Shown here piece by piece: positions 9,159-15,785 of a DNA stretch of 64,000 nt. Position numbers and translations under genes: made by a program. This stretch comes from Rouxiella badensis (GTDB lineage: Bacteria > Pseudomonadota > Gammaproteobacteria > Enterobacterales > Enterobacteriaceae), in assembly GCF_002093665.1 (NCBI RefSeq), contig NZ_MRWE01000001.1, positions 62,001 through 126,000 of the forward strand, written 5' to 3'. Under the pieces are notes generated by a model. It was given only the letters and a program-made list of their open reading frames with translations. It made no database searches and had not been told where the DNA came from. Positions within the stretch are counted from its first letter, which is position 1. Each line of letters opens with the position of its first letter.

Positions 9159-9818
9159 TTAGTGGGCAATCGCGCTCGACATCGGAACGGTGCGCAGTTG
9201 CGGCCATACGTACATAAACAGGTCAATAATAGCGCCCAACTGTTCATTGCTGGCACCGTCTCGCGACTGCACCGACATTCCCTGAACGGTGGTCGCCACG
9301 TATTTCGCCAAAAGAGAACTGTCGGAATCATTCGGGAACTCGCCGCTCAGTTTTTTCTTCTCAAAAAACTCGAACAAGGTGCGCTCCTGAGACAGGTGGC
9401 GTGAACGTAGCATGTCAGAAATTTCCTGAGAAGCTGCAGACATGCCCGACGCTGCGTTAATGATAAAGCAGCCGCTCGGCGTGTCGCAGTCGGTAAACAT
9501 CTCGGCCGTGGTACGCAAATACTGCTCTACTGCCTGTTCTACCGACAAATCATCTCTGCTTAGCAGACATAAACTCTTTTCGTAAAAGGTTGCCAGATAA
9601 TGTTCAACCGATGCACGGAACAACCCTTCTTTGTTGCCAAATTCAGCATATAAAGTAGGCGCTTTCGCACCCGTTGCTTCAACTAAGTCAGCCAAAGACG
9701 TGGCTTCATAGCCATGACGCCAGAACAGGTTTAACGCTTTACTCAGAGCAGTTCCGCGATCGAACTGTTTTGGGCGACCGCGACTTTTCCGGACTAATGC
9801 CGTCTGTTCAGTGCTCAT
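9159..9818 (-). CDS. comR: TetR-family repressor ComR
   Basis: This 219-residue TetR-family regulator is very like E. coli ComR (YcfQ), the copper-responsive repressor of bhsA. KSRGRPKQFDRGTALSKAL, WRHGYEATSLADLVEATGAK and APTLYAEFGNKEGLFRA form the DNA-binding domain and match ComR almost exactly. The C-terminal ligand domain is less similar but keeps DTPSGCFIINAA. The start at 9818 is set by GGAGGGTGT directly upstream; an in-frame ATG six codons earlier falls inside that ribosome site. It is divergent from the first small-protein gene, and the first palindromic site (9864-9877) sits close to its own start, which suggests autoregulation. Its likely targets are the six promoter modules downstream. 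Confidence 0.87.
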   Translation of the reverse strand: MSTEQTALVRKSRGRPKQFDRGTALSKALNLFWRHGYEATSLADLVEATGAKAPTLYAEFGNKEGLFRASVEHYLATFYEKSLCLLSRDDLSVEQAVEQYLRTTAEMFTDCDTPSGCFIINAASGMSAASQEISDMLRSRHLSQERTLFEFFEKKKLSGEFPNDSDSSLLAKYVATTVQGMSVQSRDGASNEQLGAIIDLFMYVWPQLRTVPMSSAIAH

Positions 9819-9863
9819 ACACCCTCCTTTCATCACTCTTGTGATTATGGTTGTCGAAATAAA

Positions 9864-9933
9864 TTAACGATCATTATTAAAAATAGTTGCGCAGAAGTCC
9901 AGTAGAGATTAATATTTAATTATCGAGCGATAA
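9864..9933 (+). promoter_or_regulatory. Promoter module 1: -35/-10 flanked by two palindromic sites
   Basis: Site 1 is TTAACGATCATTAT (9864-9877) and site 2 is TTATCGAGCGATAA (9920-9933). Between them lie -35 TTGCGC (9887-9892) and -10 TAATAT (9910-9915) with a 17-base spacer. The site centres are 56 bases apart, as in the other five modules. It faces the secreted-peptide gene at 9994 and lies in the comR divergent region. Confidence 0.75.
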
Positions 9934-9993
9934 GTAAATCACTCCCTACAGAAAACTACTCAGCTATAAGACAGTAACCCAGGACCTAACATC

Positions 9994-10254
9994 ATGAGAA
10001 ACATCAAATTGATTCTTGCAGTAATGGCATTGGCCGTTGTGCCGGTTGCTAACGTTGCCGCACAGCAGACAATCATGATGCCAGTACAAACTCAGCAGGT
10101 CGCGATGGTTAACGTGACTGGCGACAGTAATGTCGTACAGCCTCCGCATGGCACTCTGAACAGGAAACCAGCACAACCTGGTATCTCGAGTTCACCGACC
10201 ATACCGCCGGCTCCTGTTGCGTCACATAACTCACCTTCCGCCATCTACTACTAA
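9994..10254 (+). CDS. Small secreted proline-rich protein, first gene of the comR-linked array
   Basis: This 86-residue protein starts with a clear Sec signal peptide (MRNIKLILAVMALAVVPVAN, cleavage after VAA). The mature part is short and proline/serine-rich (PAQPGISSSPTIPPAPVASH) and ends SAIYY. It does not have the C-terminal RI.SA.GENH.YGTAE.YK block of the BhsA-like genes that follow. However, QQVAMVNVTGDSN after the signal peptide could align with their QSIGMVSASTHGS, so it may be a diverged relative with a replaced tail. It uses the same double-site promoter and ends in a strong terminator. The function is unknown. Confidence 0.7.
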   Translation: MRNIKLILAVMALAVVPVANVAAQQTIMMPVQTQQVAMVNVTGDSNVVQPPHGTLNRKPAQPGISSSPTIPPAPVASHNSPSAIYY

Positions 10255-10283
10255 GATGTCCCTATCGAAGCCTGAGTACCCAT

Positions 10284-10318
10284 AAAGAAGGCAGAGCATT
10301 TTATGCTGCCTTCTTTTT
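10284..10318 (+). terminator. Rho-independent terminator after the secreted-peptide gene
   Basis: The stem AAGAAGGCAG pairs with CTGCCTTCTT across a short AT-rich loop and is followed by a run of T. It lies 30 bases after the stop codon at 10254. Confidence 0.85.
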
Positions 10319-10615
10319 TAACACCCTCATCCTCGTACCTCAAGAATTTATTAGCGGCTATTAAAATAAACTTTTTGGATGCCAAATCCGAATGATTATA
10401 TTGAATAACCATTGCAAGATAATGAAAAAAGCAATGAGATTGAATAAGTTATAAGCAGAAATACAGAGTACGACAGACGACCCGGCTCATTTAATGCAGA
10501 TATTTCACAACCCTTATCACCTTAGGTAATCCGCAGGCGACTTCAGGCACCCAACTGATTTATGCGCAGAAATTTCTTTCCTATTCTGTGAGTTACCCCC
10601 TCACAGCACATTTAG
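10319..10615. other. Non-coding AT-rich gap before promoter module 2
   Basis: No convincing gene is visible on either strand between the terminator and the next promoter module. Confidence 0.5.
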
Positions 10616-10685
10616 TTAACGATCATTAATAAAAAAGATTGCCAAGGTGGCCCCTGAAGATTAACATTTAATTATCGAACGTTAA
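10616..10685 (+). promoter_or_regulatory. Promoter module 2 with paired palindromic sites
   Basis: Site 1 is TTAACGATCATTAA (10616-10629) and site 2 is TTATCGAACGTTAA (10672-10685). The -35 is TTGCCA (10639-10644) and the -10 is TAACAT (10662-10667), 17 bases apart. Total span is 70 bases, identical to module 1. Confidence 0.75.
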
Positions 10686-10743
10686 CTAATAGCGTTCCGC
10701 CGAAGAAAAGAACGCATGTTCATCACCTATGGGATTAGACACC

Positions 10744-11001
10744 ATGAAAAACTTAACCATGATTTTTGCAGCACTGGCCTTGGCTACCGGTTCATTTTCA
10801 ACTTTAGCCGCGACAGAAGTCACTCAGGCTCCAGCGGGTTCACAGAAAATAGGTGTAGTATCAGCTACCTCCAGTAGCGATCTCTCAAGCCTGGAGCGTA
10901 ATCTGAACGCTAAAGCTGAAGAAGCTGGCGCAAGCTCTTTCCGCATCATTTCAGCCTCAGGTGACAACCACCTGTACGGAACGGCTGAGCTGTATAAATA
11001 A
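10744..11001 (+). CDS. BhsA-like periplasmic protein (DUF1471), copy 1
   Basis: This 85-residue protein has a Sec signal peptide (MKNLTMIFAALALATGSFST) and a mature domain of about 63 residues with SQKIGVVSATSSS, SLERNLNAKAEEAGASSFRI and the ending GDNHLYGTAELYK. This is the YhcN/BhsA/McbA (DUF1471) fold seen in E. coli BhsA (85 aa). BhsA is a stress-induced envelope protein that lowers copper permeability and affects biofilm. Of the nine copies, this is among the more divergent. It has its own promoter module and its own terminator, so it is probably monocistronic. The start at 10744 is chosen over one five codons upstream because all paralogues begin with MKN. Confidence 0.88.
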   Translation: MKNLTMIFAALALATGSFSTLAATEVTQAPAGSQKIGVVSATSSSDLSSLERNLNAKAEEAGASSFRIISASGDNHLYGTAELYK

Positions 11002-11021
11002 GCCTGATAAAGATAATGACG

Positions 11022-11046
11022 AAAGGCGGCCGTGGCCGCCTTTTTT
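11022..11046 (+). terminator. Terminator after BhsA-like copy 1
   Basis: A GC-rich stem GGCGGCC/GGCCGCC with a 2-base loop is followed by six T, 20 bases after the stop codon. Confidence 0.9.
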
Positions 11047-11460
11047 AACATCGGTAAAACCAAAGCAAGCAGAGGGTTATCGATAGCCTGCTCATTTCAT
11101 AGGGTATAAAATTTGTCTTCTTCAAAGATATTTCGTTGCTGGATAGAGTCAGGTTAATATTTAAACCAATAAAGCTGTCCTTTACTGCTCTACGCCAATT
11201 AAATAAAATATTCTTTTATTTCACACCCTACATTGTTTTATAAAAACCATAGAGCAATTAAATCAACGCCAAAAGATAATAAATGATTTTTAATTTCACC
11301 ACCGGCTCTACCAACCACAAAAACCAACCGTTTTATAAATTTAATCGATTAATTTAAATGGGGAATATAATAACAACAGAGGGACAATACTGATCTTCTT
11401 TGTGCGGGTGCTCAGGATCTTTCTGCTCTGGGCATGAAATAAAATTTATGCAGGGACAGA
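11047..11460. other. AT-rich non-coding stretch upstream of the hok locus
   Basis: The base composition drops clearly below that of the flanks. No gene of believable length is seen. The downstream end should contain the promoter of the hok mRNA. Confidence 0.5.
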
Positions 11461-11464
11461 ATGA

Positions 11465-11515
11465 GAAAAGCCCCGAACTGATATTACATCAACTCGAGGC
11501 GTCCCTTATGTCCAA
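11465..11515 (-). ncRNA. Sok-like antisense RNA (predicted)
   Basis: On the minus strand GCCTCGA pairs with TCGGGGC and is followed by TTTTCTC, an intrinsic terminator. The plus-strand context (AAAAGCCCCG ... CTCGAGGCGTCC ... ATG) has the same layout as hok/sok loci, where Sok RNA ends in this hairpin and covers the mok start. The exact 5' end is not visible; the coordinates are approximate. Confidence 0.55.
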
Positions 11516-11726
11516 CAACGTAAAGGTAGCGCCTCATATGCAGGAATGCAAGGAAAAGGAGGTCTATGTGCGCTTCACATCTATAACGATTGTTCTGCTG
11601 GTCTTTTTCATCTGTGCGAGTCTTTTAGCGTTCACCTGGATGAAAGGAAATACACTTTGTGAAATTAAGGTGAAGAGCATTTGGATAGAGGTTGTTGCAT
11701 CATTGGCCTACGAATCCGTGAGGTAA
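11508..11726 (+). CDS. Mok-like in-frame extended reading frame of the hok locus
   Basis: An ATG at 11508, inside the Sok-complementary region, opens a 72-residue frame beginning MSNNVKVAPHMQECKEKEV that runs straight into the toxin in the same frame. E. coli MokC is arranged the same way: an N-terminal extension in frame with HokC. In such loci, translation of mok is coupled to hok and is the step Sok RNA blocks. Overlap with the toxin entry is intentional. Confidence 0.55.
   Translation: MSNNVKVAPHMQECKEKEVYVRFTSITIVLLVFFICASLLAFTWMKGNTLCEIKVKSIWIEVVASLAYESVR
11568..11726 (+). CDS. hok: Hok/Gef-family type I toxin
   Basis: This 52-residue toxin starts at GTG 11568 with AAGGAGG 5 bases upstream. 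It has one membrane helix (ITIVLLVFFICASLLAFTW) and then GNTLCEIKVKSIWIEVVASL and AYES. The pattern LCEI...EV.A..AYES is the signature of Hok, HokC/Gef and relatives (about 50 aa). Hok proteins depolarise the inner membrane; synthesis is blocked by the antisense Sok RNA. The conserved cysteine is present, so it appears intact. It sits between two BhsA-like genes in an AT-rich island, which suggests later insertion into the array. The short length and the GTG start could cause it to be missed by automatic annotation. Confidence 0.85.
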   Translation: MRFTSITIVLLVFFICASLLAFTWMKGNTLCEIKVKSIWIEVVASLAYESVR

Positions 11727-11805
11727 GCAATCCAACAGGCGGGAGCTCGCTCCCGTCCGTTGGAGGTTGTCAGACAAAGGTCCAAAGCACCCGTTTAAAT
11801 TTATC

Positions 11806-11830
11806 AGCCAGCCTTCGGGCTGGCATTTTT
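11806..11830 (+). terminator. Terminator of the hok mRNA
   Basis: GCCAGCC/GGCTGGC hairpin followed by ATTTTTAT, about 80 bases after the hok stop. Confidence 0.75.
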
Positions 11831-12127
11831 ATGTCAAAAATAGCTTTTAAATCAAAATGCAGCGAAAGGAGAAAAGTGACTTATATAAAGCCATTTAAAA
11901 ACAATATATTAACAAGATATTTAAATCGGATATTTTCATCTTCACCCGTTAAATAACGCCAATTAAATTAATAATCGTTATTTAATTTGGTGGCAGGTCA
12001 GGCATACCACCACTACGCTTTATTTAATGAATATTAATAAAAGTGACCATGTGCCCTACCGAAGAGATTTCGTTGATGGACTCACAGTGGCCACGCTGAC
12101 AATTGTGCCAATAACGAGGAAATCATC
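11831..12127. other. AT-rich leader of BhsA-like copy 2 without a standard promoter module
   Basis: The 56-base double-site module of the neighbours is not recognisable here. There is an AT-rich near-palindrome around AATAATCGTTATT (about 11970-11982), which could be a diverged site. No gene seen. Confidence 0.4.
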
Positions 12128-12397
12128 GTGAAAAACATCACCATAACTTTTTATCAAACTCTGGCTGCTGTTGCGCTCATTAGTGCTTCATTTGCCGCGG
12201 TGGCGGCGACCGAGGTGAGTTCAGCACCAGCAGGTCAGGTCAGCATGGGAGTGATAAACGTCTCGGGTGGGGATCACCTGAGTGCACTTAAACATAGAAT
12301 GTCAAACGAGGCCGACGCGCAGGGCGCTACCTCCTATCGCGTAATTTTCGCCACCGGCGAAAATCATTTCTACGGCCGCGCCGAGCTGTATCGCTAA
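12128..12397 (+). CDS. BhsA-like periplasmic protein (DUF1471), copy 2
   Basis: This 89-residue protein starts at GTG with ACGAGGAAA upstream. The signal peptide ends near AAVAA. The mature domain contains QVSMGVINVSGGDHLSALKH and the C-terminal block GATSYRVIFATGENHFYGRA. The tail ELYR instead of E(L/I)YK and the changed middle make it one of the most divergent members. It lacks the repeated promoter module and follows the hok insertion, so its control may differ from the rest. Confidence 0.85.
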   Translation: MKNITITFYQTLAAVALISASFAAVAATEVSSAPAGQVSMGVINVSGGDHLSALKHRMSNEADAQGATSYRVIFATGENHFYGRAELYR

Positions 12398-12538
12398 TAA
12401 GCTTCACCGTCACGTCGGGAAATGCTTTCCCTCGCTTTGCGCTCGATCGAGGCAGCAAAAAGAGAACATCGATAAAACAGGATCAAGCATGACTAAACTA
12501 ACGCCAAACATGGGCTTACTGGCGATCCGCACAATTAG

Positions 12539-12608
12539 TTAACGATTAATACAAAAATAAATTGCACAGATTCCGATCCGATCCTATCATTAAGTTATCG
12601 AACGTTAA
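12539..12608 (+). promoter_or_regulatory. Promoter module 3 with paired palindromic sites
   Basis: Site 1 is TTAACGATTAATAC (12539-12552) and site 2 TTATCGAACGTTAA (12595-12608). The -35 TTGCAC (12562-12567) and -10 TATCAT (12585-12590) are 17 bases apart. The expected transcription start falls inside site 2. Confidence 0.8.
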
Positions 12609-12687
12609 TTAATAACGACGAAGCAGAAATTAGTCGCTGGACTCGAGCAGTATCCCGTTCGGCTAACACGATAATGAGGAAGCAATC

Positions 12688-12948
12688 ATGAAAAACCTGA
12701 CTAAAGCATTTGCTGTTATCGCCCTGAGTACAGCTTCATTCGCCACCTTTGCAGCAACAGAAGTGAGCATGGCGCCAGCAGGCGAACAAAGTATTGGTAT
12801 GGTGAGCGCATCAACTCACGGTAGCGATATCACGACTCTGCAGAACAAACTGGCTGCTAAAGCCGCCCAGGAAGGGGCAAGTTCTTATCGCATCGTTTCT
12901 GCCGGTGGTGAAAACCATATGTACGGTACTGCAGAACTCTACAAATAA
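12688..12948 (+). CDS. BhsA-like periplasmic protein (DUF1471), copy 3
   Basis: This 86-residue protein is one of six nearly identical core copies. The signal peptide MKNLTKAFAVIALSTASFAT ends at TFA|ATEV. The mature part has APAGEQSIGMVSAS, LQNKLAAKAAQEGASSYRIV and GGENHMYGTAELYK. It is predicted to be exported to the periplasm. AATGAGGAAGC precedes the ATG. It is driven by module 3; no hairpin terminator is obvious before the next copy, so transcription may read into copy 4. Confidence 0.9.
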   Translation: MKNLTKAFAVIALSTASFATFAATEVSMAPAGEQSIGMVSASTHGSDITTLQNKLAAKAAQEGASSYRIVSAGGENHMYGTAELYK

Positions 12949-13028
12949 GCATGAATCATTTTTAGCAGCAGAGTAAGAATAAAGAGGTATGGGTATTCGC
13001 ATCTTGTCAGCAGAACTTTGCCGGAGAG

Positions 13029-13067
13029 ATGTATCGGACAGTAAGACGCCTAATTTCACATCGAACG
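13029..13067 (+). promoter_or_regulatory. Diverged promoter module before copy 4
   Basis: ATGTAT (13029-13034) and TAATTT (13051-13056) occupy the -35/-10 positions, followed by the CGAACG core of site 2 (13062-13067). Blocks TATGGGTAT (12988), TATCGGACAGTA and GAAATTAAGCAAAACGA are shared with the region before the last copy but not with the standard modules. The upstream palindrome is missing. Confidence 0.5.
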
Positions 13068-13117
13068 TCAATCATGACGTCACCGAAATTAAGCAAAACG
13101 ATATAGAGGAAAATATT

Positions 13118-13378
13118 ATGAAAAACCTGACTAAAGCATTTGCGGTTATCGCCCTGACTACCGCTTCATTTGCTACTTTCGCGGCAACAGAAGTCAGCAT
13201 GGCGCCTCAAGGTGCACAGAGCATGGGTGAGGTTAGCGCTTCTACCAACAGCGGTGACTTAGGTACATTGCAAGGTAAACTGGCTGCTAAAGCCGCCCAG
13301 GAAGGGGCAAGCTCTTATCGCATCGTTTCTGCCGGTGGTGAGAACCATCTTTACGGTACGGCTGAAATTTATAAATAA
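13118..13378 (+). CDS. BhsA-like periplasmic protein (DUF1471), copy 4
   Basis: This 86-residue core copy differs from copy 3 mainly in the middle (APQGAQSMGEVSASTNSGD). It has the same signal peptide and the same C-terminal block, ending TAEIYK. I chose the start at 13118 (GAGGAAAATATT before the ATG) by alignment to the paralogues; a longer in-frame start would place the signal peptide internally. It is preceded by the diverged promoter and followed by a terminator. Confidence 0.9.
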   Translation: MKNLTKAFAVIALTTASFATFAATEVSMAPQGAQSMGEVSASTNSGDLGTLQGKLAAKAAQEGASSYRIVSAGGENHLYGTAEIYK

Positions 13379-13414
13379 TGTTTAAAATATAACGTGTTAT
13401 AAGTATGAAGAAGA

Positions 13415-13435
13415 GGCGACAGTTGTCGCCTTTTT
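13415..13435 (+). terminator. Terminator after copy 4
   Basis: GGCGACA/TGTCGCC stem with a 2-base loop and five T. Confidence 0.88.
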
Positions 13436-13496
13436 CATTTTTATATCTCCCAAAATTCCCTCACTTCCCCTCTCCAAAAAAGACCCGCACAATAGG

Positions 13497-13566
13497 TTAA
13501 CGATTGATAAAAAAACAAATTGCACAAGAATCGATCCGTCACTATCATTTAATTATCGAACGTTAA
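13497..13566 (+). promoter_or_regulatory. Promoter module 4 with paired palindromic sites
   Basis: Site 1 TTAACGATTGATAA (13497-13510), site 2 TTATCGAACGTTAA (13553-13566); -35 TTGCAC (13520-13525), -10 TATCAT (13543-13548), 17-base spacer. Confidence 0.8.
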
Positions 13567-13647
13567 TTAATATCGTAGACTCAAAAAAACAGGTTCCGAC
13601 CCTCAAAAAATAGCGGGTTCGGTCTACAGGATAATGAGGAAGCCATC

Positions 13648-13908
13648 ATGAAAACTCTGAACAAAGCATTTGCTGTTATCGCCCTGACTACCGCTTCATT
13701 CGCTACCTTTGCCGCCACTGAAGTGAGTTCAGCTCCGCAGGGAGCACAAAGCATCGGTGAGGTTAGCGCGTCCACTAACAGCGGTGATTTAAGTACGCTA
13801 CAGGGGAAACTGGCCGCTAAAGCCGCCCAGGAAGGGGCAAGCTCTTATCGCATTGTGGCCGCCGGAGGTGAGAACCATCTTTACGGTACGGCTGAAATCT
13901 ACAAATAA
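13648..13908 (+). CDS. BhsA-like periplasmic protein (DUF1471), copy 5
   Basis: This 86-residue core copy begins MKTLNKAF rather than MKNLTKAF. The mature part has SAPQGAQSIGEVSASTNSGD, LQGKLAAKAAQEGASSYRIV and GGENHLYGTAEIYK, closest to copy 4. It is driven by module 4 and closed by a terminator, so it is a self-contained unit. Confidence 0.9.
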   Translation: MKTLNKAFAVIALTTASFATFAATEVSSAPQGAQSIGEVSASTNSGDLSTLQGKLAAKAAQEGASSYRIVAAGGENHLYGTAEIYK

Positions 13909-13939
13909 GCTTTTGTAGCAAGAGCGTGAAAAAGAGAAG

Positions 13940-13961
13940 AGGCGGCATTTGCCGCCTTTTT
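13940..13961 (+). terminator. Terminator after copy 5
   Basis: GGCGGC/GCCGCC stem with an ATTT loop and a run of five T. Confidence 0.88.
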
Positions 13962-14135
13962 CGCGTTCAATTGTCAGCTAATGTCTTGTTTTCGCAAATT
14001 ATCTTTAGCTAAATCTTTCAGAGATAAAGCCATTTGTATGAGAGTGCCGAAGTTTATGTGCAAGCTTTGAGATTTAAGTTTTCGATAAGAAAAAAGAGGT
14101 AAAAAGGCAGGGTGAAAGACTAAAGGAGAACTGAA

Positions 14136-14399
14136 ATGAAAAATTTAACCAAAGTATTGGCTGTTATTGCCCTCAGTGCCGCCTCGTTCACCACCCTTGC
14201 TGCTGCTACTGCCGTTAGCTCACAGCCTAATGGCGAGCACAAGATAGGTGAAGTGAGTGCCTCAACCAACAGTGACGACCTCAGCGTACTTCAGCGTAAT
14301 CTCGCCAGTGAGGCCTCTGAAGAAGGCGCACGTTCTTATCACATCACCTCTGCAGGAGGTGAGAACCATCTTTACGGCACCGCCGAGATCTATAAATAA
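14136..14399 (+). CDS. BhsA-like periplasmic protein (DUF1471), copy 6
   Basis: This 87-residue divergent copy has signal peptide MKNLTKVLAVIALSAASFTT and mature block AVSSQPNGEHKIGEVSASTN, with SEASEEGARSYHITSAGGEN in place of the usual AAKAAQEGASSYRI. It starts behind a perfect AAAGGAGAA. The 56-base promoter module is absent; only TTTTCGATAAG about 60 bases upstream recalls half a site. This suggests a regulation or function distinct from the core copies. Confidence 0.88.
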   Translation: MKNLTKVLAVIALSAASFTTLAAATAVSSQPNGEHKIGEVSASTNSDDLSVLQRNLASEASEEGARSYHITSAGGENHLYGTAEIYK

Positions 14400-14435
14400 A
14401 TTCAGTTTAATCAATCAATTAATACAGGCACTTAT

Positions 14436-14456
14436 CGGTGGCTACGGCCACCTTTT
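14436..14456 (+). terminator. Weak terminator after copy 6
   Basis: GGTGGC/GCCACC stem with a TACG loop followed by only four T. Confidence 0.55.
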
Positions 14457-14514
14457 CCTTAATTAACGATTTCGCTGTGGACTGATCACCCCATTAAACG
14501 AACCGCACAATTAG

Positions 14515-14584
14515 TTAACGATTAATATAAAAATAGATTGCACAGAATCCGTTCAGTCTCTATCATTAACTTATCGAACGTTAA
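14515..14584 (+). promoter_or_regulatory. Promoter module 5 with paired palindromic sites
   Basis: Site 1 TTAACGATTAATAT (14515-14528), site 2 TTATCGAACGTTAA (14571-14584); -35 TTGCAC (14538-14543), -10 TATCAT (14561-14566), 17-base spacer. Nearly the same sequence as module 3. Confidence 0.8.
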
Positions 14585-14662
14585 TTAATAACGACGAACA
14601 AAAATCAATCGCTGAACTCGATAAGACAACGTTTCAGCTAACCAGATAATGAGGAAGCCATC

Positions 14663-14923
14663 ATGAAAAACCTGACTAAAGCATTTGCCGTTATCGCACT
14701 GACTACCGCTTCATTTGCGACATTCGCTGCTACCGAAGTTAGCTCAGCTCCTGCAGGTGAACAAAGCATTGGTGTCGTTAGTGCATCAACCAACGGCGGT
14801 GATCTGAGTTCGCTGCAAGCCAAACTGGCTGCTAAAGCGGCCCAGGAAGGAGCGAGTTCATACCGTATCGTCGGGGCCGGTGGTGAAAATCACATGTACG
14901 GTACCGCTGAAATCTACAAATAA
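14663..14923 (+). CDS. BhsA-like periplasmic protein (DUF1471), copy 7
   Basis: This 86-residue core copy has signal peptide MKNLTKAFAVIALTTASFAT and mature part SSAPAGEQSIGVVSASTNGG, LQAKLAAKAAQEGASSYRIV and GAGGENHMYGTAEIYK. It is very close to copies 3 and 8. It is driven by module 5. No hairpin follows; module 6 begins 24 bases after the stop, so read-through into copy 8 is possible. Confidence 0.9.
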   Translation: MKNLTKAFAVIALTTASFATFAATEVSSAPAGEQSIGVVSASTNGGDLSSLQAKLAAKAAQEGASSYRIVGAGGENHMYGTAEIYK

Positions 14924-14947
14924 GTCTTACGGTAGTAGCACAATTAG

Positions 14948-15017
14948 TTAACGGTTATTAAATAAATAATTTGCATCGGACAGAGACAAGGCTTAATATT
15001 TAATTAACGAACGATAA
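14948..15017 (+). promoter_or_regulatory. Promoter module 6 with paired palindromic sites
   Basis: Site 1 TTAACGGTTATTAA (14948-14961), site 2 TTAACGAACGATAA (15004-15017); -35 TTGCAT (14971-14976), -10 TAATAT (14994-14999), 17-base spacer. Its ATCGGACAG stretch links it to the two diverged modules. Confidence 0.78.
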
Positions 15018-15073
15018 ACAATATCGTCAGCGAAAAATTAAGTCTAATGACAACGAGAATAGGAATTAAGACC

Positions 15074-15334
15074 ATGAAAAACCTGACTAAAGCATTGGCA
15101 GTAATCGCACTGAGCACCGCATCATTCGCGACTTTCGCGGCTACCGAAGTGAGTATGGCTCCAGCGGGTGAACAGAGCATCGGTACCGTTAGCGCATCAA
15201 CCAACGGCGGTGACCTGAGTACGCTGCAAGGCAAACTGGCTGCTAAAGCCGCTCAAGAAGGCGCAACCTCATATCGCATCGTTGCGGCTGGTGGTGAAAA
15301 CCACATGTACGGTACTGCTGAAATCTACAAATAA
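15074..15334 (+). CDS. BhsA-like periplasmic protein (DUF1471), copy 8
   Basis: This 86-residue core copy has mature part SMAPAGEQSIGTVSASTNGG, LQGKLAAKAAQEGATSYRIV and AAGGENHMYGTAEIYK. I chose the start at 15074 by alignment with the paralogues and AGGAATTAAGACC upstream; a start nine codons earlier would put extra residues before the signal peptide. It is driven by module 6. Confidence 0.9.
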   Translation: MKNLTKALAVIALSTASFATFAATEVSMAPAGEQSIGTVSASTNGGDLSTLQGKLAAKAAQEGATSYRIVAAGGENHMYGTAEIYK

Positions 15335-15406
15335 GCCTTAGATTCAAATCGTCATAGAAGTATGGGTATCACACATTCGGTCGGCGCAGGTTAAAAGGTA
15401 GCCAAT

Positions 15407-15447
15407 GTGTATCGGACAGTATTGAGGCTTGATTTCACAAGCGAACG
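15407..15447 (+). promoter_or_regulatory. Diverged promoter module before copy 9
   Basis: GTGTAT (15407-15412) and TGATTT (15430-15435) are spaced 17 bases and followed by the CGAACG core (15442-15447). It shares TATGGGTAT, TATCGGACAGTA and AAATTAAGCAAAACGA with the module before copy 4. The upstream palindrome is lost. Confidence 0.5.
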
Positions 15448-15501
15448 ACAATCAATGTCGTCATAGAAATTAAGCAAAACGACAATAAATAGGACAATAA
15501 A

Positions 15502-15762
15502 ATGAAAAACCTGACTAAAGCATTTGCTGTTATCGCACTGAGTACGGCTTCATTCGCCACTTTTGCGGCGACCGAAGTCAGTTCAGCTCCAGCCGGTGAA
15601 CAAAGCATCGGTGTGGTAAGTGCAAGCACTGGGGCCAGTGATTTGACCAGCCTGCAGGGTAAACTGGCGGCCAAGGCGGCTCAGGAAGGTGCGACTTCTT
15701 ACCGCATCATTTCAGCCGGTGGTGACAATTACCTGTACGGAACCGCTGAACTGTATAAATAA
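15502..15762 (+). CDS. BhsA-like periplasmic protein (DUF1471), copy 9
   Basis: This 86-residue last copy of the array has SSAPAGEQSIGVVSASTGAS, LQGKLAAKAAQEGATSYRII and GGDNYLYGTAELYK. GDNYLYG replaces the GENH(M/L)YG of most copies. AATAGGACAATAAA precedes the ATG. It is read from the diverged promoter and closed by a strong terminator, just before the convergent ddlA. Confidence 0.9.
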   Translation: MKNLTKAFAVIALSTASFATFAATEVSSAPAGEQSIGVVSASTGASDLTSLQGKLAAKAAQEGATSYRIISAGGDNYLYGTAELYK

Positions 15763-15785
15763 GTCAGACAGCAGTCAGTAGAAGA

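Noticed and set aside
11681-11956. Frame overlapping the end of hok and its terminator
   Set aside because: It runs through the terminator hairpin and lacks a ribosome site; the Hok frame explains the region.
9994-15762. Treating the small-protein array as one operon
   Set aside because: Separate promoters precede most copies and strong terminators follow several, so single-gene units are the better reading.
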